64,000 nt of DNA from assembly GCF_019279795.1 (NCBI RefSeq), contig NC_056749.1, forward strand, positions 579,420,506-579,484,505, given 5' to 3'. The number at the start of each line of letters is the position of its first letter. The first letter of the stretch is position 1. Source of the stretch: Protopterus annectens (lineage: Eukaryota; Chordata; Ceratodontiformes; Protopteridae). Of this stretch, positions 46,040 to 57,533 are shown in pieces. The position numbers and the translations under genes were made by a program. The notes below the pieces were generated by a model. It did not search any database. It was not told the DNA's origin and was given only the letters and a program-made list of their open reading frames with translations.

Positions 46040-47436
46040 GGCAGAGTCCAACTAAAGGACATTCCAACACAGCAGATATCAAGGAAGCAATTTCCAACCC
46101 TAAAACTGTATCATATCAATGTGACTCTTCTCAACTCCAGATATCATGACAAGAAATTACTTGATCTGGAAGCCGCCCTGCAACTTGAACACAAGTGCAT
46201 TCATGTAGTAACTGAAGCTTATTTTCAGACTAAAGTCAGCATTCTCCATTCCTGGGTTGTGTGCATTTCCATATTTGTCAAGGATAATATCAACGCTACA
46301 CAGATTCCCAGAAACCCAGAAAATGATCTCATTGAATTCCTTCTTACACTAAATTAAGCACATTATTAACTTATAACCTTCTAAAGGTTACCCTCCATGT
46401 CCCTGATGACCATGTGTGATTCATAGGCTTATTCAATGAAGTACCTGCTAAAAAAAAACTTTATAATGGAAGACTTCACCTACCACTCAATAAACTGGGG
46501 CAGCTATACCTCTAAAGTTAGGTATATCCAAATTATTCTTAGACTTAATAAATAAAAATGTTTTGGAACAAATAGTTAACAAACCAAATAGAGGATATAA
46601 CATTCTTGAGTTGGCCCTAGCTAATGCAGTCATTACATATACTACCCCTCTAGTTTCCCCATTCCTTAAGTCTGACTATAAACTTTAAAACTTCTCTTTC
46701 AAAATATCTAAAAACCCTTTGGTCAATAATTCTGAATTCAGGGATTTAAAATGGACAGACCTCCTCAAATGTTGAGGTTAGCTAGCCAAATGCACTTGTG
46801 ACATCACCAGATCTGAAACAGCTGACATTTAAGTGTCTCGACCTAGCTGTCCTTGCTAGAGACATATATAATAAGTTCAAGAACAAACTACCCTGGTGGT
46901 ACACCAGATTAAATAAACTCCATAACATGAGAAAAAATTCCTTAAATCATGCAGAGCTAAAGTTCCTCATCTTAAAGATTGCATCAAGAATATGAGTAAG
47001 GAACTAAAAGATATTAATAGAGCTAGTAAGGTAAATCATGGCCTTAAGTTAGTTTCTGAAGACAAAAATAATTTTAAGTTCTTTTTTAGTAACATTAGAA
47101 TTTATCAAAAATGGCATCCCCCACTCAGACTTAGTAGATATAGCAAATATACTGCAATCAAATTTAGTGCAGACTTCACCCCTGAAGCAACCATCTTAAC
47201 TCCACAAATTTTCAAATCCCTTACATCTCCTACTATCACAAAGGTACACTGAAGGTACTCTCTAAAGTAAAACATATTATTTCCATGGGGACTGATATTT
47301 TATCTGGATGCCTAATAAATAGTGCTAACATGCACTTGTGGAGCCCCTCCTTAAATAGTTTGAACTGAGTTTAGCTATAAGGATTTGTTCCTGAAGTTTG
47401 GTGAACTGCATTGTGATGCTCTACATATGCATGCAT
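46040..47436 (+). pseudogene. CR1-like LINE C, endonuclease to RT start (left of hAT)
   Basis: Endonuclease blocks KKLLDLEAALQLEHKCIHVV and IFVKDNINATQI (46150-46310), then VNKPNRGYNILELALANAV and FLKSDYKL in another frame, the linker KNKLPWWYTRLNKLHNMRK (46886-46940) and ISRELKD-like coil, then the RT opening HIISMGTDILSGCLINSA and FVPEVW at about 47390. The reading continues on the far side of the hAT transposon at 54877. It is decayed by several frameshifts. Confidence 0.65.
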
Positions 47437-48110
47437 TGCTCTCAGTTGTCCCGAATTAACCGGGAGCACCCGTTTTTAAGCTTAAATAAGTTTACTTTCC
47501 AGAGTGCCCGGTTTGGGTGCAAGTACACCCGAAATCTACAGTAAAGCATGCTCTGTTCTGACTGTAGAAGTCTCAGCCAATCAGAGCATTGCTTTACTGC
47601 ACCTATTTTGCATGCAGCCAGTCAGCATGTACCTCAAACGTTTCTGTATGCGGAAGTTGGGAAGTTATGCATCTGCAGCAGACCTGGTGGATGGAGGGCT
47701 CAATTAAGTCTGCTCAGTCTGCATATAACAGCATCGATGGATGGTGGAAGGCTACCTATCTCTGGGGATTGAGTTAGTGTGGTGTGCTTCATGCTACTTG
47801 AATAGAAAGAAGTGGAAGGAATATCGTGCAGCTGTTTTTGTGCAGCCTGAGCCTAGAGAAGAGCTTAATTCATCTTTGATCGATTCAAGACTAGAGTCGA
47901 GACTTCGAGAGTGGAGGGGGAATTTTAGAGCTCCAGCAGCTTGCCTTGCCATGGTGCCATTTCTGTTCTTTGGTTTGGAAGGAATTGTTCCTGGGAGGTC
48001 TGTGTTCAAGTCAGTGACATCGGTTTCTGTATGTCTAAGAGGATCCGATGATAGTACAGGACAGGTACCATCTGGTTGTGTTATGATTTCAGCTAGATTC
48101 GTTGCCTGAA
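47437..48110 (+). other. hAT 5' region, higher G+C, one unassigned ORF
   Basis: The first 670 bases are richer in G+C and CpG than the surroundings. An open frame at 47741-48109 (122 codons) matches nothing I recognise. It may be untranslated leader or an upstream exon, since the transposase start lies 4 kb further on. The direct evidence is composition only. Confidence 0.3.
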
Positions 48111-49379
48111 ATTTGGATCTTGGGCGTTGATCCCGTTGTCTGCTTGCTAATAATTTAAATGTATTAGATTGTCAAAATTAGAAATGGATTTACAAACCTC
48201 AAACCTCATTTAGAACTCAAGAGCTATTCTTTTTTTTTCAGAACTTGCGCAGCAAATTTTTTTAATGTTCGTTTTTCTTGTCCAAGGAAATCATACAGTA
48301 CATAAAAGTTTTACAATCTCTATTTCTAACATTCTTACATTTTCACTTTCCTTTTGTGACATCCCAGCCTTCTAGAGATAGCAGTTCCTAGACATTGTAG
48401 CTGATATCTGGTTAAGCCATATTTAGTGCAGAAGTTGGAAAACAGCAGTCACATTTTACATAATCTTGGGTCTAGAAAATTCAAGTCCTAATGTCCGATA
48501 TCTGTGGCATTTGGAGAATTTTGAACAGTTTTAATATATTAAACATTTTGTAATGTTGTATATTTGCAGATGTTCTAATGTGATAAAAAAAAGATGGACA
48601 TGTGTGTTATACCTCCCAGAGAGTGATTTCAAATGTTATTTTTATTGTATTGTAAATGCAGTTTTGCTTCTGCAACATCATCATAAAGCAAGATATATTT
48701 AGTTAGGAATTTAAATGCTTTGTCTTCTAGGCCAGTGGATAAGTAAGGCAAATTTATCTCTGCAACTGTGAGCTGCAGAGATTAGAGCCTGCATTTTAAC
48801 ATGGGAATTAGCATATTTATTTTCTGTAAAATAAGAGCTGTAAATATATAGCTAGCGCAGTAGAGTTGGTTGTATGACAGAAATAGAGAACTGTAAAACT
48901 TACTACCTGAAACTTTCCTGTCCACCTCTCACCCTCTTTCACTGAATAAAATGCTGGTCTACTGCTGGCTTTACCTTCCTAGTTCATTTGAAGTAGGACA
49001 GAGTCCAGAAAAACAGATTGATCATTGTGTAATCTGTGTTACAGATTTCAACTGGTGTACTGTTTCCTGTGTCTTTATGAAATTTAGCCTTCATTTTTTA
49101 TCTTTAAGAGGCTTAAGCATAATCACAGTGTATAAAAACAAATGACAGCAAGCAGGATTTAGATTAATATAAAGTGAAGAGCTAAAATGGCTTTCAAAGA
49201 CAGATTTCAGGTCTGGTGGTGATAGCTTTGTAGTGTCCCTATGTGTGTTTTAAAATGTTTTTCCAAGAAACACTTTCCAGTAGAGATAGTATTTGAGAGA
49301 TCTCCAGAATGAGACCTTTAGCTCACAAACTTGCATCAGGGAAGGATGTAGATGCCATAAATCATGCACCAGCTAAGCA

Positions 49380-51130
49380 GATGAATGCCTACTTGAAATT
49401 TTCAAGTGCTTGTAACAACTAATAGCCTCTCACCTTATGATATGAATAAACTAATAGGGGTCTAAGACAGAAAAACTCTTGCAAACAGATATGGACCAGA
49501 CTATGAAGGGCATGGAGAGTTACAACTAGAATCGTAAACACAGGCAGCCAGTGCAGTTCTTGGAGGACATGGGTAATATGGTTGGACAGTTTAAGATACC
49601 TATCAATACAGTTGTATGACTGGAACACGAGAAGTATCAGTCAGTGCTCTTGGAGCAGTTAGAGACAGAGTGAAAGATTAGTAAAGGGACTGGAGACCAT
49701 ATTCAAGTTTAGGGAGGTGACCATTTTTGTAAGATGTATGTGGGTAGATGGAAAAAGTAGATGTGAGACTTGGGGCAGAATGCAAGGGTAAATGTAAGAT
49801 TTTATAGCAGAATTTAAGTTGGGAGAGTATTTTATTAACTATGATATCAATGTGTGTGATTTAGGATAGTGACAGATGAAGAATAAGACCTTGGTGTGTT
49901 TGCAATGGCATGATTGTAACTAAATAAATGATTTTTTGAATGAGATATAGGATCTGAATTTCCTAGACATATTTTGGTTTTACTAAGTTTAGTGCTACTG
50001 GCTGTCAAAGCAGCAATTACTACAATGTAAAGGTCAAAATGTAAAGTCTACCCATGTCCTCCAAGAACTGCTGCCTTACTACAATGTAAAGGTCAAAATG
50101 TAAAGTCTACCATTACTGAAGTATGGAATATTGTAAAGGAGATAAATGAACTAGAGATGGTGATCTTTAAAAAAGGGATGGAGCAAACTACGTAGAAATA
50201 AGTGAAATTTGTGGGAACAATATATACAGAATTATGTTCATGAGGAGGAAGAGTGAAATGTATATGAAGGCAGAAATTGAACGATTTATATAGCATTGGA
50301 ATGAATGAAAAAATTAAAAATATATATATATGTGCATACTGCATGAAAAAATAATGGAAATGTTCTTATGGCTTATTTTCTTTTCTGTTAATGTATGTGC
50401 ACCCATGACACTTAAAAACTCAAATTTAATAAAGGTAATTGTATTCGACTACTGATGGGGTAATACTGGAATAATAGTCTGCAGTGTTAATGCCTGGTAG
50501 TTGGGGCAGTTGAGGGAAGAGGAGGGCAAGAGCATCACCTTTATGTGGTTGGTCATTAGTTTACTGGATTCAGCCCATCAGCAAAGTTCATAGAAGAGTT
50601 ACTAGAGTTGATTTTGAAGATCAGAGGTACATATATTGGCTTGGAAAAAGAGTATATCATGAGAGTACACTGTAGGATTTACTTCAGGGAGGTCATTGAT
50701 AAGATCCTTAATGAAAAGAGTCAACAATAATGGACCAAGATGGAACCTTGAGGGACATCAGTATTAAGGGTGCCCAAAGATGAAATTTGGTTGTTAGAAT
50801 GGACATGTTTATAGTAACTCAAAAACGATTCATTTTATTTTGACCAAAGTTAAAATGCTTCATTTTGATGATGACCAAGTTGTACTTTATGATTTCACAT
50901 GCCCTTGTCTTATCCATGAATATTCAAGCTGTAATGAGCCCTTCCTTAATATTTCTATAGATGGAGTCAGTAACTGTTAGAAGGGCAGTTGCACTGCTAA
51001 AGGCATTTCTGAAGCCGTGTTACATGTCTGACAGTAGACCATAGCTGCTGGTATGCAATTGTTTGCAAAGGATTTTTTCAAGTACTTTTGGAAGGGAATG
51101 GAATTGCCCAACAAAGAGGAAGATCAAGTG
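49380..51130 (-). pseudogene. L2-like LINE fragment inside the hAT element
   Basis: Minus-strand reading: LSNHITHVLQELHWLPVFTI at 49590-49530, the H-I-T-x-V-L-x-x-L-H-W-L-P signature of L2-type RT C-termini; upstream, TDVPQGSILVHYC near 50740-50700 in place of G-V-P-Q-G-S-x-L-G-P, and FRNAFSSATALLTVTDSIYR (51020-50960). A 64-base tandem duplication (TACTACAATGTAAAGGTC at about 50017 and 50081) lies inside. It is heavily decayed, and older than most of the elements around it. Confidence 0.65.
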
Positions 51131-51259
51131 AAAACACTATGTCCAGTAACTCATCTGGCAGTTCTGTTACTATTATGCTGCATTCATATAATTTCATATT
51201 AAAAACATCTGGTCAAATCAAAAAATAATGGGGGGGGGGGTTGATAAATTTTAAGTATT

Positions 51260-51435
51260 GCTCTTATGAAATTATAAAGTTGCTAGAATATGAAACTGAA
51301 ATGTTTGTTATTATTTAATGAATTCAGTCCTCACTGATTAGCCACAAAAGTCACGCAAACCACAACTTTTAAGAGGAACAGACCAAAGGTATGGGGTAAA
51401 CATTTGGAAATTCTATGAACTTCTGGACAGTTGAA
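51260..51435 (+). repeat. Dispersed repeat, copy 2
   Basis: Contains TTATTTAATGAATTCAGTC followed by CTCACTGATTAGCCA and GAGGAACAGA, matching copy 1 at 4950-5120 in the same order. Here it lies within the hAT element, between the L2 fragment and the minisatellite. Confidence 0.45.
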
Positions 51436-51599
51436 GTATGGACACAGCTGCTGGCGGAACTGGCACAGTAATATAGGTTCTGAGTTGATTCACAGGAGGG
51501 CCCTGATTTCTGGCAATAAGAACTAGGTTGATGCTCTGCAGAATCGTAGCCATGATTTCAGTTTTATAACATGCTCCTTGTCTGCACTTCCTGTGTGCA

Positions 51600-52095
51600 T
51601 TTTGAATCATTTGCAATAATGAGCTTTCTTATTGGCCTCTTATGAATCATTTGCAATAAGCATTTTCTTACACGTTATGAATCATTTGGAATAATGAGCT
51701 TTCTCTTGGAAATGTTATGAAACATTTATTTGCAGTAATGACCTTTCTCTTGGGTCTCTTATGAGTCATTTGCAGTAAGCATTTTCTTACACATGTTATG
51801 AATCATTTGCAAAAATTAACTTGGGTGCATTTTGAATTATGTGCAGTAATATCTTTTTCCTTGGATCCATAGTCATTTGCAGTAATGACATTTTCCTGGA
51901 TACGTTATAAATTATTTGCAATATTTTTTTTCTTGAATGCATTTTATTACCTTGGGTGCATTTTGAATTATGTGCAGTAATGTCTTTTTCCTTGGATCCA
52001 TAGTCATTTGCAGTAATGACATTTTCCTGGATACGTTATGAATTATTTGCAATAATTTTTTTCTTGGATGCATTCAGTTATCTTGAATATTTTTT
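51600..52095 (+). repeat. Degenerate minisatellite in the hAT element
   Basis: Repeated units of roughly 40-60 bases built on ATGAATCATTTGCA[A/G]TAAT, then a CTTTTTCTTGG or TTTTCCTGG block. Around ten copies of the CATTTGCA core can be seen. A longer unit (TTGGGTGCATTTTGAATTAT through GGATACGTTAT) is repeated at about 51825-51910 and 51953-52040. It ends just upstream of the transposase. Confidence 0.75.
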
Positions 52096-52253
52096 TCCTG
52101 GATGCATTATTGATTTCCAATAATGCTTACTCACATGAGTATGTGCGGTGCTGTGTATTACTTAGTCTTACTGAGTTGCACACACATTTAGAGGTTCCTA
52201 GACTGGATTCTCATCTTTTATCTGAATCATTAATGTTCTTCAGAAGCAAAGGC

Positions 52254-54543
52254 ATGGCTGAATCACAGAACAGCATGGTACAAGCCACAATGGAAGGTGG
52301 TGCAACGCAAAATTTCTTGCACTGTTATAGTGCAACAACTCAGAAGGGTAAGAATTTTTTTGACTGCTGTTTGCCATCATACCAGCTTTGTTTACTGTAA
52401 GTAAAAGTGTAGCATCACGGCACACCTGTGAAGTACCTTGACGCCTTCTAATTACACCCCCTTTTTTCTTCTCTGAAGATGTTGCTTCTGAAAAGAAGAA
52501 GCGAATGACCACATTCCAAAGGTGCTGGAAGGTCACCTTTGACTGGATAATGGAAAGCAGGTGTGGTCCAGGCTACGCATTTTACAAGACTTGTGCTACT
52601 AATATTAATGTCGGACAGGGAGGAAGGAATGATTTGCAGCGGCATATGGACACTGAGAAGCACAAGATGAGCACCAAGCATTCGACTGGGAGGAAGGTGA
52701 CAGAAATGTTTGCCACTCAGCAAACCAATGCTAAAGTTCTGGAGGCTGAAGTAGCCTTTATGGGTCTACTTGCTGAACAAAACTTGCCATTTATGACTGG
52801 GGATCATTTCCTAAAGTACATGAAGAGGTACTGCATGGATCCGGAGGTGGTACAAAAAATGACCTGTGGACCAACAAAGGCTGCCTGCATTTTGAGAGAT
52901 GTAATGGGGCCTAAGTATCAGCAGAATGTTGCACAAGCTTATCAGAAAGTGCCATACTCTTTGTACCTCGACCAAAGTACAGATATGGGGGATGATGTGC
53001 CTCGACCAAAATACAGATATGGGGGATGACAAGTTGCTTGTGATTTTACTTGTTTTTTTTTTGACCATGCCACTGGTAAAAATGTTGTAAGATTCCTTGA
53101 TATGCCTGCTTGTATCAGTGAAACTGGCCAAGCCATTTATGACTATGTAATGGAGACTCTGAGCAAGTTTGACATTCCTGTGACCAACATGGTGGCTTAT
53201 TCATCAGACAATGCTGCATCCATGATTGGAAAGTGGAACTCGGTGCTATTCAGATTAAAAGAGGTTAATCCACATATTTTCAATATGGGCTGTTTGTGCC
53301 ACATTGCAGATTTATGTATCAAATCTGGTGTAAAGGCAATGGCTGTACCTGTAGAGGAATTGATATCTGACATTTATTGTCACTTTTCCAGCAGTGCACA
53401 CCATCAGCAGAAGCTGAAGGAATTTGCACTGTTTGTGGATATTGAACCTCTCAAAATTATCAGGTATGCCCCCACTCGATGGCTGAATTTGGCAAAAGTC
53501 ATAAAAAGAATGATTGCCTTGTGGCACGCCATAAGATCATGCTTCTTGTCATATGAATCATGGTCTGTTAAAGTGGATCTAATAGCTGACAGACTGCAGA
53601 GCCATGACATCAAGCTGGCATTCTTCTTCTTGCAGTATGCCATTGAACCACTGCATAACTTCAATATGCTAATGCAAAGCAGGGAAGGCAAATTGCTCAC
53701 ATTGCATAATGAAATCCACAAAGTACTGTAGGCATATGCCAGTAGGGTACTGAAACCATCAATTGCAAGGCAGTTTTTTGGCAATATAAGTAGTATTGAT
53801 GCAATTCTTGAAGTGCAGGACAACATCTCAGAAGACGGCAAAATCTGTATTGGTCCTAATGCCGAAACATGTTTGCATGAAAATTCAGATGAAATCAGGG
53901 GTACTACAGTGGAGCAGAAACTATTCAAGAGAGAGCCAAACAATTTTACTCTGCAGTGCTATTAAAAATGAAAAATCATTTCCCTGCAAAAGATCCCCTG
54001 CTGCAGAACATGGACAGTTTATTGGATCCAGCTATGAAACTGCAGCTTTCTTCAACTGTGATAGCAAATATTGGCACTCATCTCGGTTTTTGTAGCTCAC
54101 AAGTGGAGCAATGCAAACTGATAGATGAGTTTTCAGTATATCAGATGACCGACTGGTCATATGGATGTGACACATTTAATTTTGTAAAGTACTGGTCAAT
54201 GGTGCTTGGGAGCCCTCCAGTACAAGACCTCCCAACTTTTCAAAAGTTAATGAGAAGTGTTCTCTGTTTGCCACACTCAAACAGTGAAGCAGAACGGGCA
54301 TTCAGCATGGTTTGCAAAGTAAAACCTGAGCTCAGACAGTCACTTGGCCCAAAAACATTAAACTCTTTATTAGCAATAAAGATGAACAAGGACAATGACT
54401 GCTACTGTGTAAAGCATCCTAAGGACATGCTGGAAGCAACAAGAAAAACAGCCGCTGCTTACAACAAAGAACATTCCTCCACGGCATCAGCTGCAGAAAC
54501 TACCTCTGCCTGCCAAGATGCTGAAGCTGAATCAGAAGTCTGA
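52254..54543 (+). pseudogene. hAT transposase with one intron, frame-broken
   Basis: Exon 1 (52254-52347) starts MAESQNSMV and joins exon 2 (from 52479) in phase. Exon 2 opens with a BED-like finger (AFYKTC ... GGRNDLQRHMDTEKHK) in which the first Cys is Tyr. The core follows: LYLDQSTDMGDD (first catalytic Asp), YSSDNAASMIGKWN (second Asp), GCLCHIADLC, PTRWLNL and, near the end, the dimerisation block LPHSNSEAERAFSMV with the third acidic residue. Lesions: a 34-base tandem duplication (52966-53033), a T-run frameshift near 53055, TAG at 53729-53731 and a frameshift near 53915. It ends with a stop at 54541-54543. It cuts and joins transposon ends in intact relatives. This is the fish/amphibian-type hAT group with a BED finger. 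Confidence 0.8.
52348..52478 (+). other. Predicted intron in hAT transposase
   Basis: Donor AGAAGG/GTAAGA and acceptor TTTTTTCTTCTCTGAAG/ATG, with a strong pyrimidine tract. Removing 131 bases joins codons as CAG AAG GAT GTT GCT without a frame change, while reading through the intron meets a stop. This supports a real spliced intron. Confidence 0.65.
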
Positions 54544-54704
54544 ATGTACTTGCCTTATGCCGTGTATTGCTTCTGTCCCATATAAGCACCATTTTGTAAG
54601 GGTAATTGTGAGGGGGGCTGAATATGTCTGACTTTAATTTTTATAGTTTTCATGAAAAATATGAACAATCCTCTATTTTGATGTGTCAATGTATATAATT
54701 CTCT

Positions 54705-54710
54705 AATAAA
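54705..54710 (+). promoter_or_regulatory. Polyadenylation signal of hAT transposase
   Basis: AATAAA about 160 bases after the transposase stop, still inside the element. Confidence 0.55.
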
Positions 54711-54876
54711 AAATGCTTAAAATGATGCCCTGTCTTTGTGTAATTGAATGAATGGTGGGCATGTCCATTAATGTGCTTATTTAAATATGAATATCTTATG
54801 TTAATGAGGTTTCCCTGAATGTCCCTGATTTTAAGGTCCTTTGTCCCTGATTCTCTGGTTTGGAGGTTGAGAGGTA

Positions 54877-55500
54877 TGCATGCATGGCCCTAAAAATGAC
54901 CCAGGAATGTATAGATCCTCTAGCCTGTCTGATTTGCAAAGTCATGGAAAGCATCTGACTGTCCTTATAAACTAGGATAGCAAATCTCTTATCAGACTAG
55001 AATCAGTTTGACTTTGATAAATGTAGATCCTGTGTACTCATTTTAGTGAACTTCATTGAGAAGATTTCTCAAGCTGTTGACAGTAGTCATTGGGTTCAAA
55101 CAGCTTATTAAGATCTGGCCAAAGCTTTGACACTATACCCAATGATGGTGTAATAAAAAGGCTAAGTACTTTAAAAGTAGATCAGTATGTAGTAGGTTGG
55201 ATAGCCATCTGGCTTAAAGATGCAACTCATGCAGTTAATGTGGCCGGCACCTCCTTAGAATGTATGAAGGTAACTATTGGTATGCCCAGGGAACAGCAGT
55301 ACAACACCCTTTTTGGCATCTTCTTCTCTGATATTCAGACTAGGAATCAGCATCTTTGGTTAACTTAATTTGCAGATGACTACAATCTAGGAGTTATTGT
55401 CAAATCTCCCTCTGGTGCCCATTCATTACAGAAGGAGCTAGCCCTCGTAAACAAGTAGTGTGTGGAAAAGGGCTAAAATCAAAGGCAAAACATTTAGCAC
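54877..55500 (+). pseudogene. CR1-like LINE C, RT continuation (right of hAT)
   Basis: Directly after the hAT element: HGPKNDPGMYRSSSL (the RT block that follows V-P-E-x-W in CR1 elements), SLICKVMES in a shifted frame, then IPNDGVIKRLSTLKVDQYVV, a GMPREQQYNTLFGIFFSDI block in place of G-V-P-Q-G-S, and LICRLQS/FADDYNLGVIVKSPSGA at about 55370-55410 with F-A-D-D kept. The sequence is lost near 55500. Joined with 46040-47436 it forms one LINE interrupted by the DNA transposon. Confidence 0.65.
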
Positions 55501-55509
55501 TGTCACCTC

Positions 55510-56180
55510 ATCCTCTTTGTGCATGCCACCCTTATATATCTATATCCCTTCTTATGCAGCTTCCTCACCTCCTCAGCTCTCAGTCCATTATCCTGTAGAA
55601 AAGCAATATCCAATCTCTCTCTCTCTCTTAGTTCACAAATTTTACCAACATTTTAGATCCCTATTATTGTCCTCTCTTACAGTTCATGCAGTGCACTGCT
55701 GTTTCTCTGAAGCTGGGCCCTAATGGCTCTTTCTAGGTCTCTTTGCATATGACTCCCTCACCAGTGAAGCACTGCAGTCACTGTTGGCCATCCTGCATCT
55801 TAATGCTATCCACTTTAATATCTGTCCATAATTGCCCTCTCCATTTCTCCACAATTCCTCCTTCTCGTAAGAAGCTTATCTTCTACCCCCCCCCCCTATC
55901 CCTACCATTGCAACACCTGCTATTTCCTCTATTCCTCCTCTCACCCTCTGGTCTACTTCAGTAATAAATATCAAAATTCCCTCTCTTCCCTTGCAACTCC
56001 TTTATTTGCCATCAGATACAGTAACTAGCACAATACTTCACCCCCACCCCTTTCATTGCACTGGCCCCTTCAATATTAGACCTTTATCTCCCCACTATTT
56101 CCCTCCCATTTTCTTTAATATCAGTAAACCAAATCCTACTCAAAATATAATTATCCTATTTACATATGCATATTTTTAAC
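55510..56180 (-). pseudogene. L1/Tx1-like LINE 5' fragment
   Basis: The plus strand is C/T-rich, like 43870-45870. Minus-strand reading near 55640-55510 gives LDIAFLQDNGLRAEEVRKLH, then KGYRYIRVACTKR, which resembles the opening of an L1-type endonuclease (D-I-x-x-L-Q-E-T). Upstream to 56180 no clear motif is seen. It could belong to the same insertion as 43870-45870, which has the later domains and the same orientation; I cannot prove this. Confidence 0.35.
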
Positions 56181-57530
56181 TTCCCATCCAGCATTTAGTC
56201 TGAAGTTTGTAATACACAGACATCATGCTATATATTTTCAAACATAACAATTCATGTACACAGTTGACATTAACCTGTCTTTCACTTATCTACTTATCCA
56301 AGAAACGTAAACATTCCTTTACCACTGAATGAAAATGTTATACTAACTGTTAATTTTTAAAGCCATTTTGCTGCACAGTACACATTTTAAATGTACTTTG
56401 CCCTACTTTACCCCAAATAAAATGAATTACAACTACCCTACTCTAATCACATGGACTGCTTAGACTACACCCTCGGGACAGTGCATAACTGGATGTGCAC
56501 ACCATTTATGTGAAATAAATTACAGCCTTCTGTCCAGCCCGATTACTAGTCTGCTAAAGCTCAACCTTCCTCTACATTACCTTCTGTGGATCCGGTTCCC
56601 TTGAAAATCCCTCGGGACAGTGGGGATCTGGATGCATACACCATTTATGTGAAAGAACGTAGGTCTTTTTTGCCTACTGTGCTGCCAATTACTTTCTTTA
56701 CTGTATTGTAGTGTTTGCATCAGAAAGGCCTGCACACTCACTGAGTGACCCCCCCCAAACTTGTGCTTTCTTCTTTATTCCTTTACTAGCTTTTTTATCT
56801 GGTGTTTTTCCTCACTCACTCACTTTAAATTTCCATGTCTGCCACTAGATGACAGTACTGACCAAGAATAGCTAGTTCTCTAACAGTTTTTAGCTCCCAC
56901 AGCTGCTTCTCTTGGAGCGTGTCCTGCACCACAGAACTGTAGCCATGAGCTGTGTCTATATTCTTATTTTTGGCTAATATAGACCAACTGGTTAAATGCT
57001 GCTCTTACCCTCTATGTTATTGCAGTAACTACTATAACATACGGCTGTTCCTTGCACAAAAACATTACACTCTGTGTCTGCTTTCTCCTGCCCTAGCCTC
57101 AGTGCTTTATTTCCCATCTACTCTGTATTGTAGCTCTCCAACCTACCTGCTCATGGACATACCTGATTGTTTTTCTAAGTTATTCTCCCACCCGGGTCAT
57201 CCCGCACCATTCGCCCTTGCTACATTCGGGCTCACTCCACTCCCCTATCCTACCCCCATTCCCACTCACCCCCACATTCATTTAATTTATACCCTCTAAA
57301 CTCCTTCCCCTACTCCAATTAGCCAATCTTCCATCCCCTCCAGGAGCCCCTCCCCTCCAACCAATCACTGCCTCCTCTCTCTATCTACTTCTGCCCCTCC
57401 TATTCTACTTACATCTCATCCTTTAAACTACTATTCTTACTGCAATATCCCCTTTCCGCTTTGCCTTTCTTCCCACTGATATAAGATTGCCTACATTGCT
57501 ACACTTAAATAACCACCATATATCTCCTCC
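56181..57530. other. Non-coding; possible 5' region of LINE D
   Basis: A segment including CCTCGGGACAGTG and ACACCATTTATGTGAAA occurs at about 56471-56518 and again at 56611-56655, a spaced repeat of about 140 bases. From about 57180 the sequence becomes C-rich and leads into the LINE D coding region without a gap. Whether 56700-57530 is the LINE's own promoter/leader is an inference from position. Confidence 0.35.
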
Positions 57531-57533
57531 AAT

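Larger units (their letters stand above)
47437..54876 (+). mobile_element. hAT-like DNA transposon, 7.44 kb, inserted in LINE C
   Basis: Carries a hAT transposase (exons from 52254 to 54543). The flanks share TATGCATGCAT (47426-47436 and 54875-54885); the 8-base hAT target duplication lies within this. The ends are short imperfect inverted repeats: left TTGCTCTCAGTTGTCCC, right reverse complement TACCTCTCAACCTCCAA. The LINE reading resumes on the far side, which confirms the boundaries. The element contains an older-looking L2 fragment (49380-51130), a dispersed repeat and a minisatellite, so it has been enlarged by insertions. Transposase frame breaks make it inactive. Confidence 0.75.
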
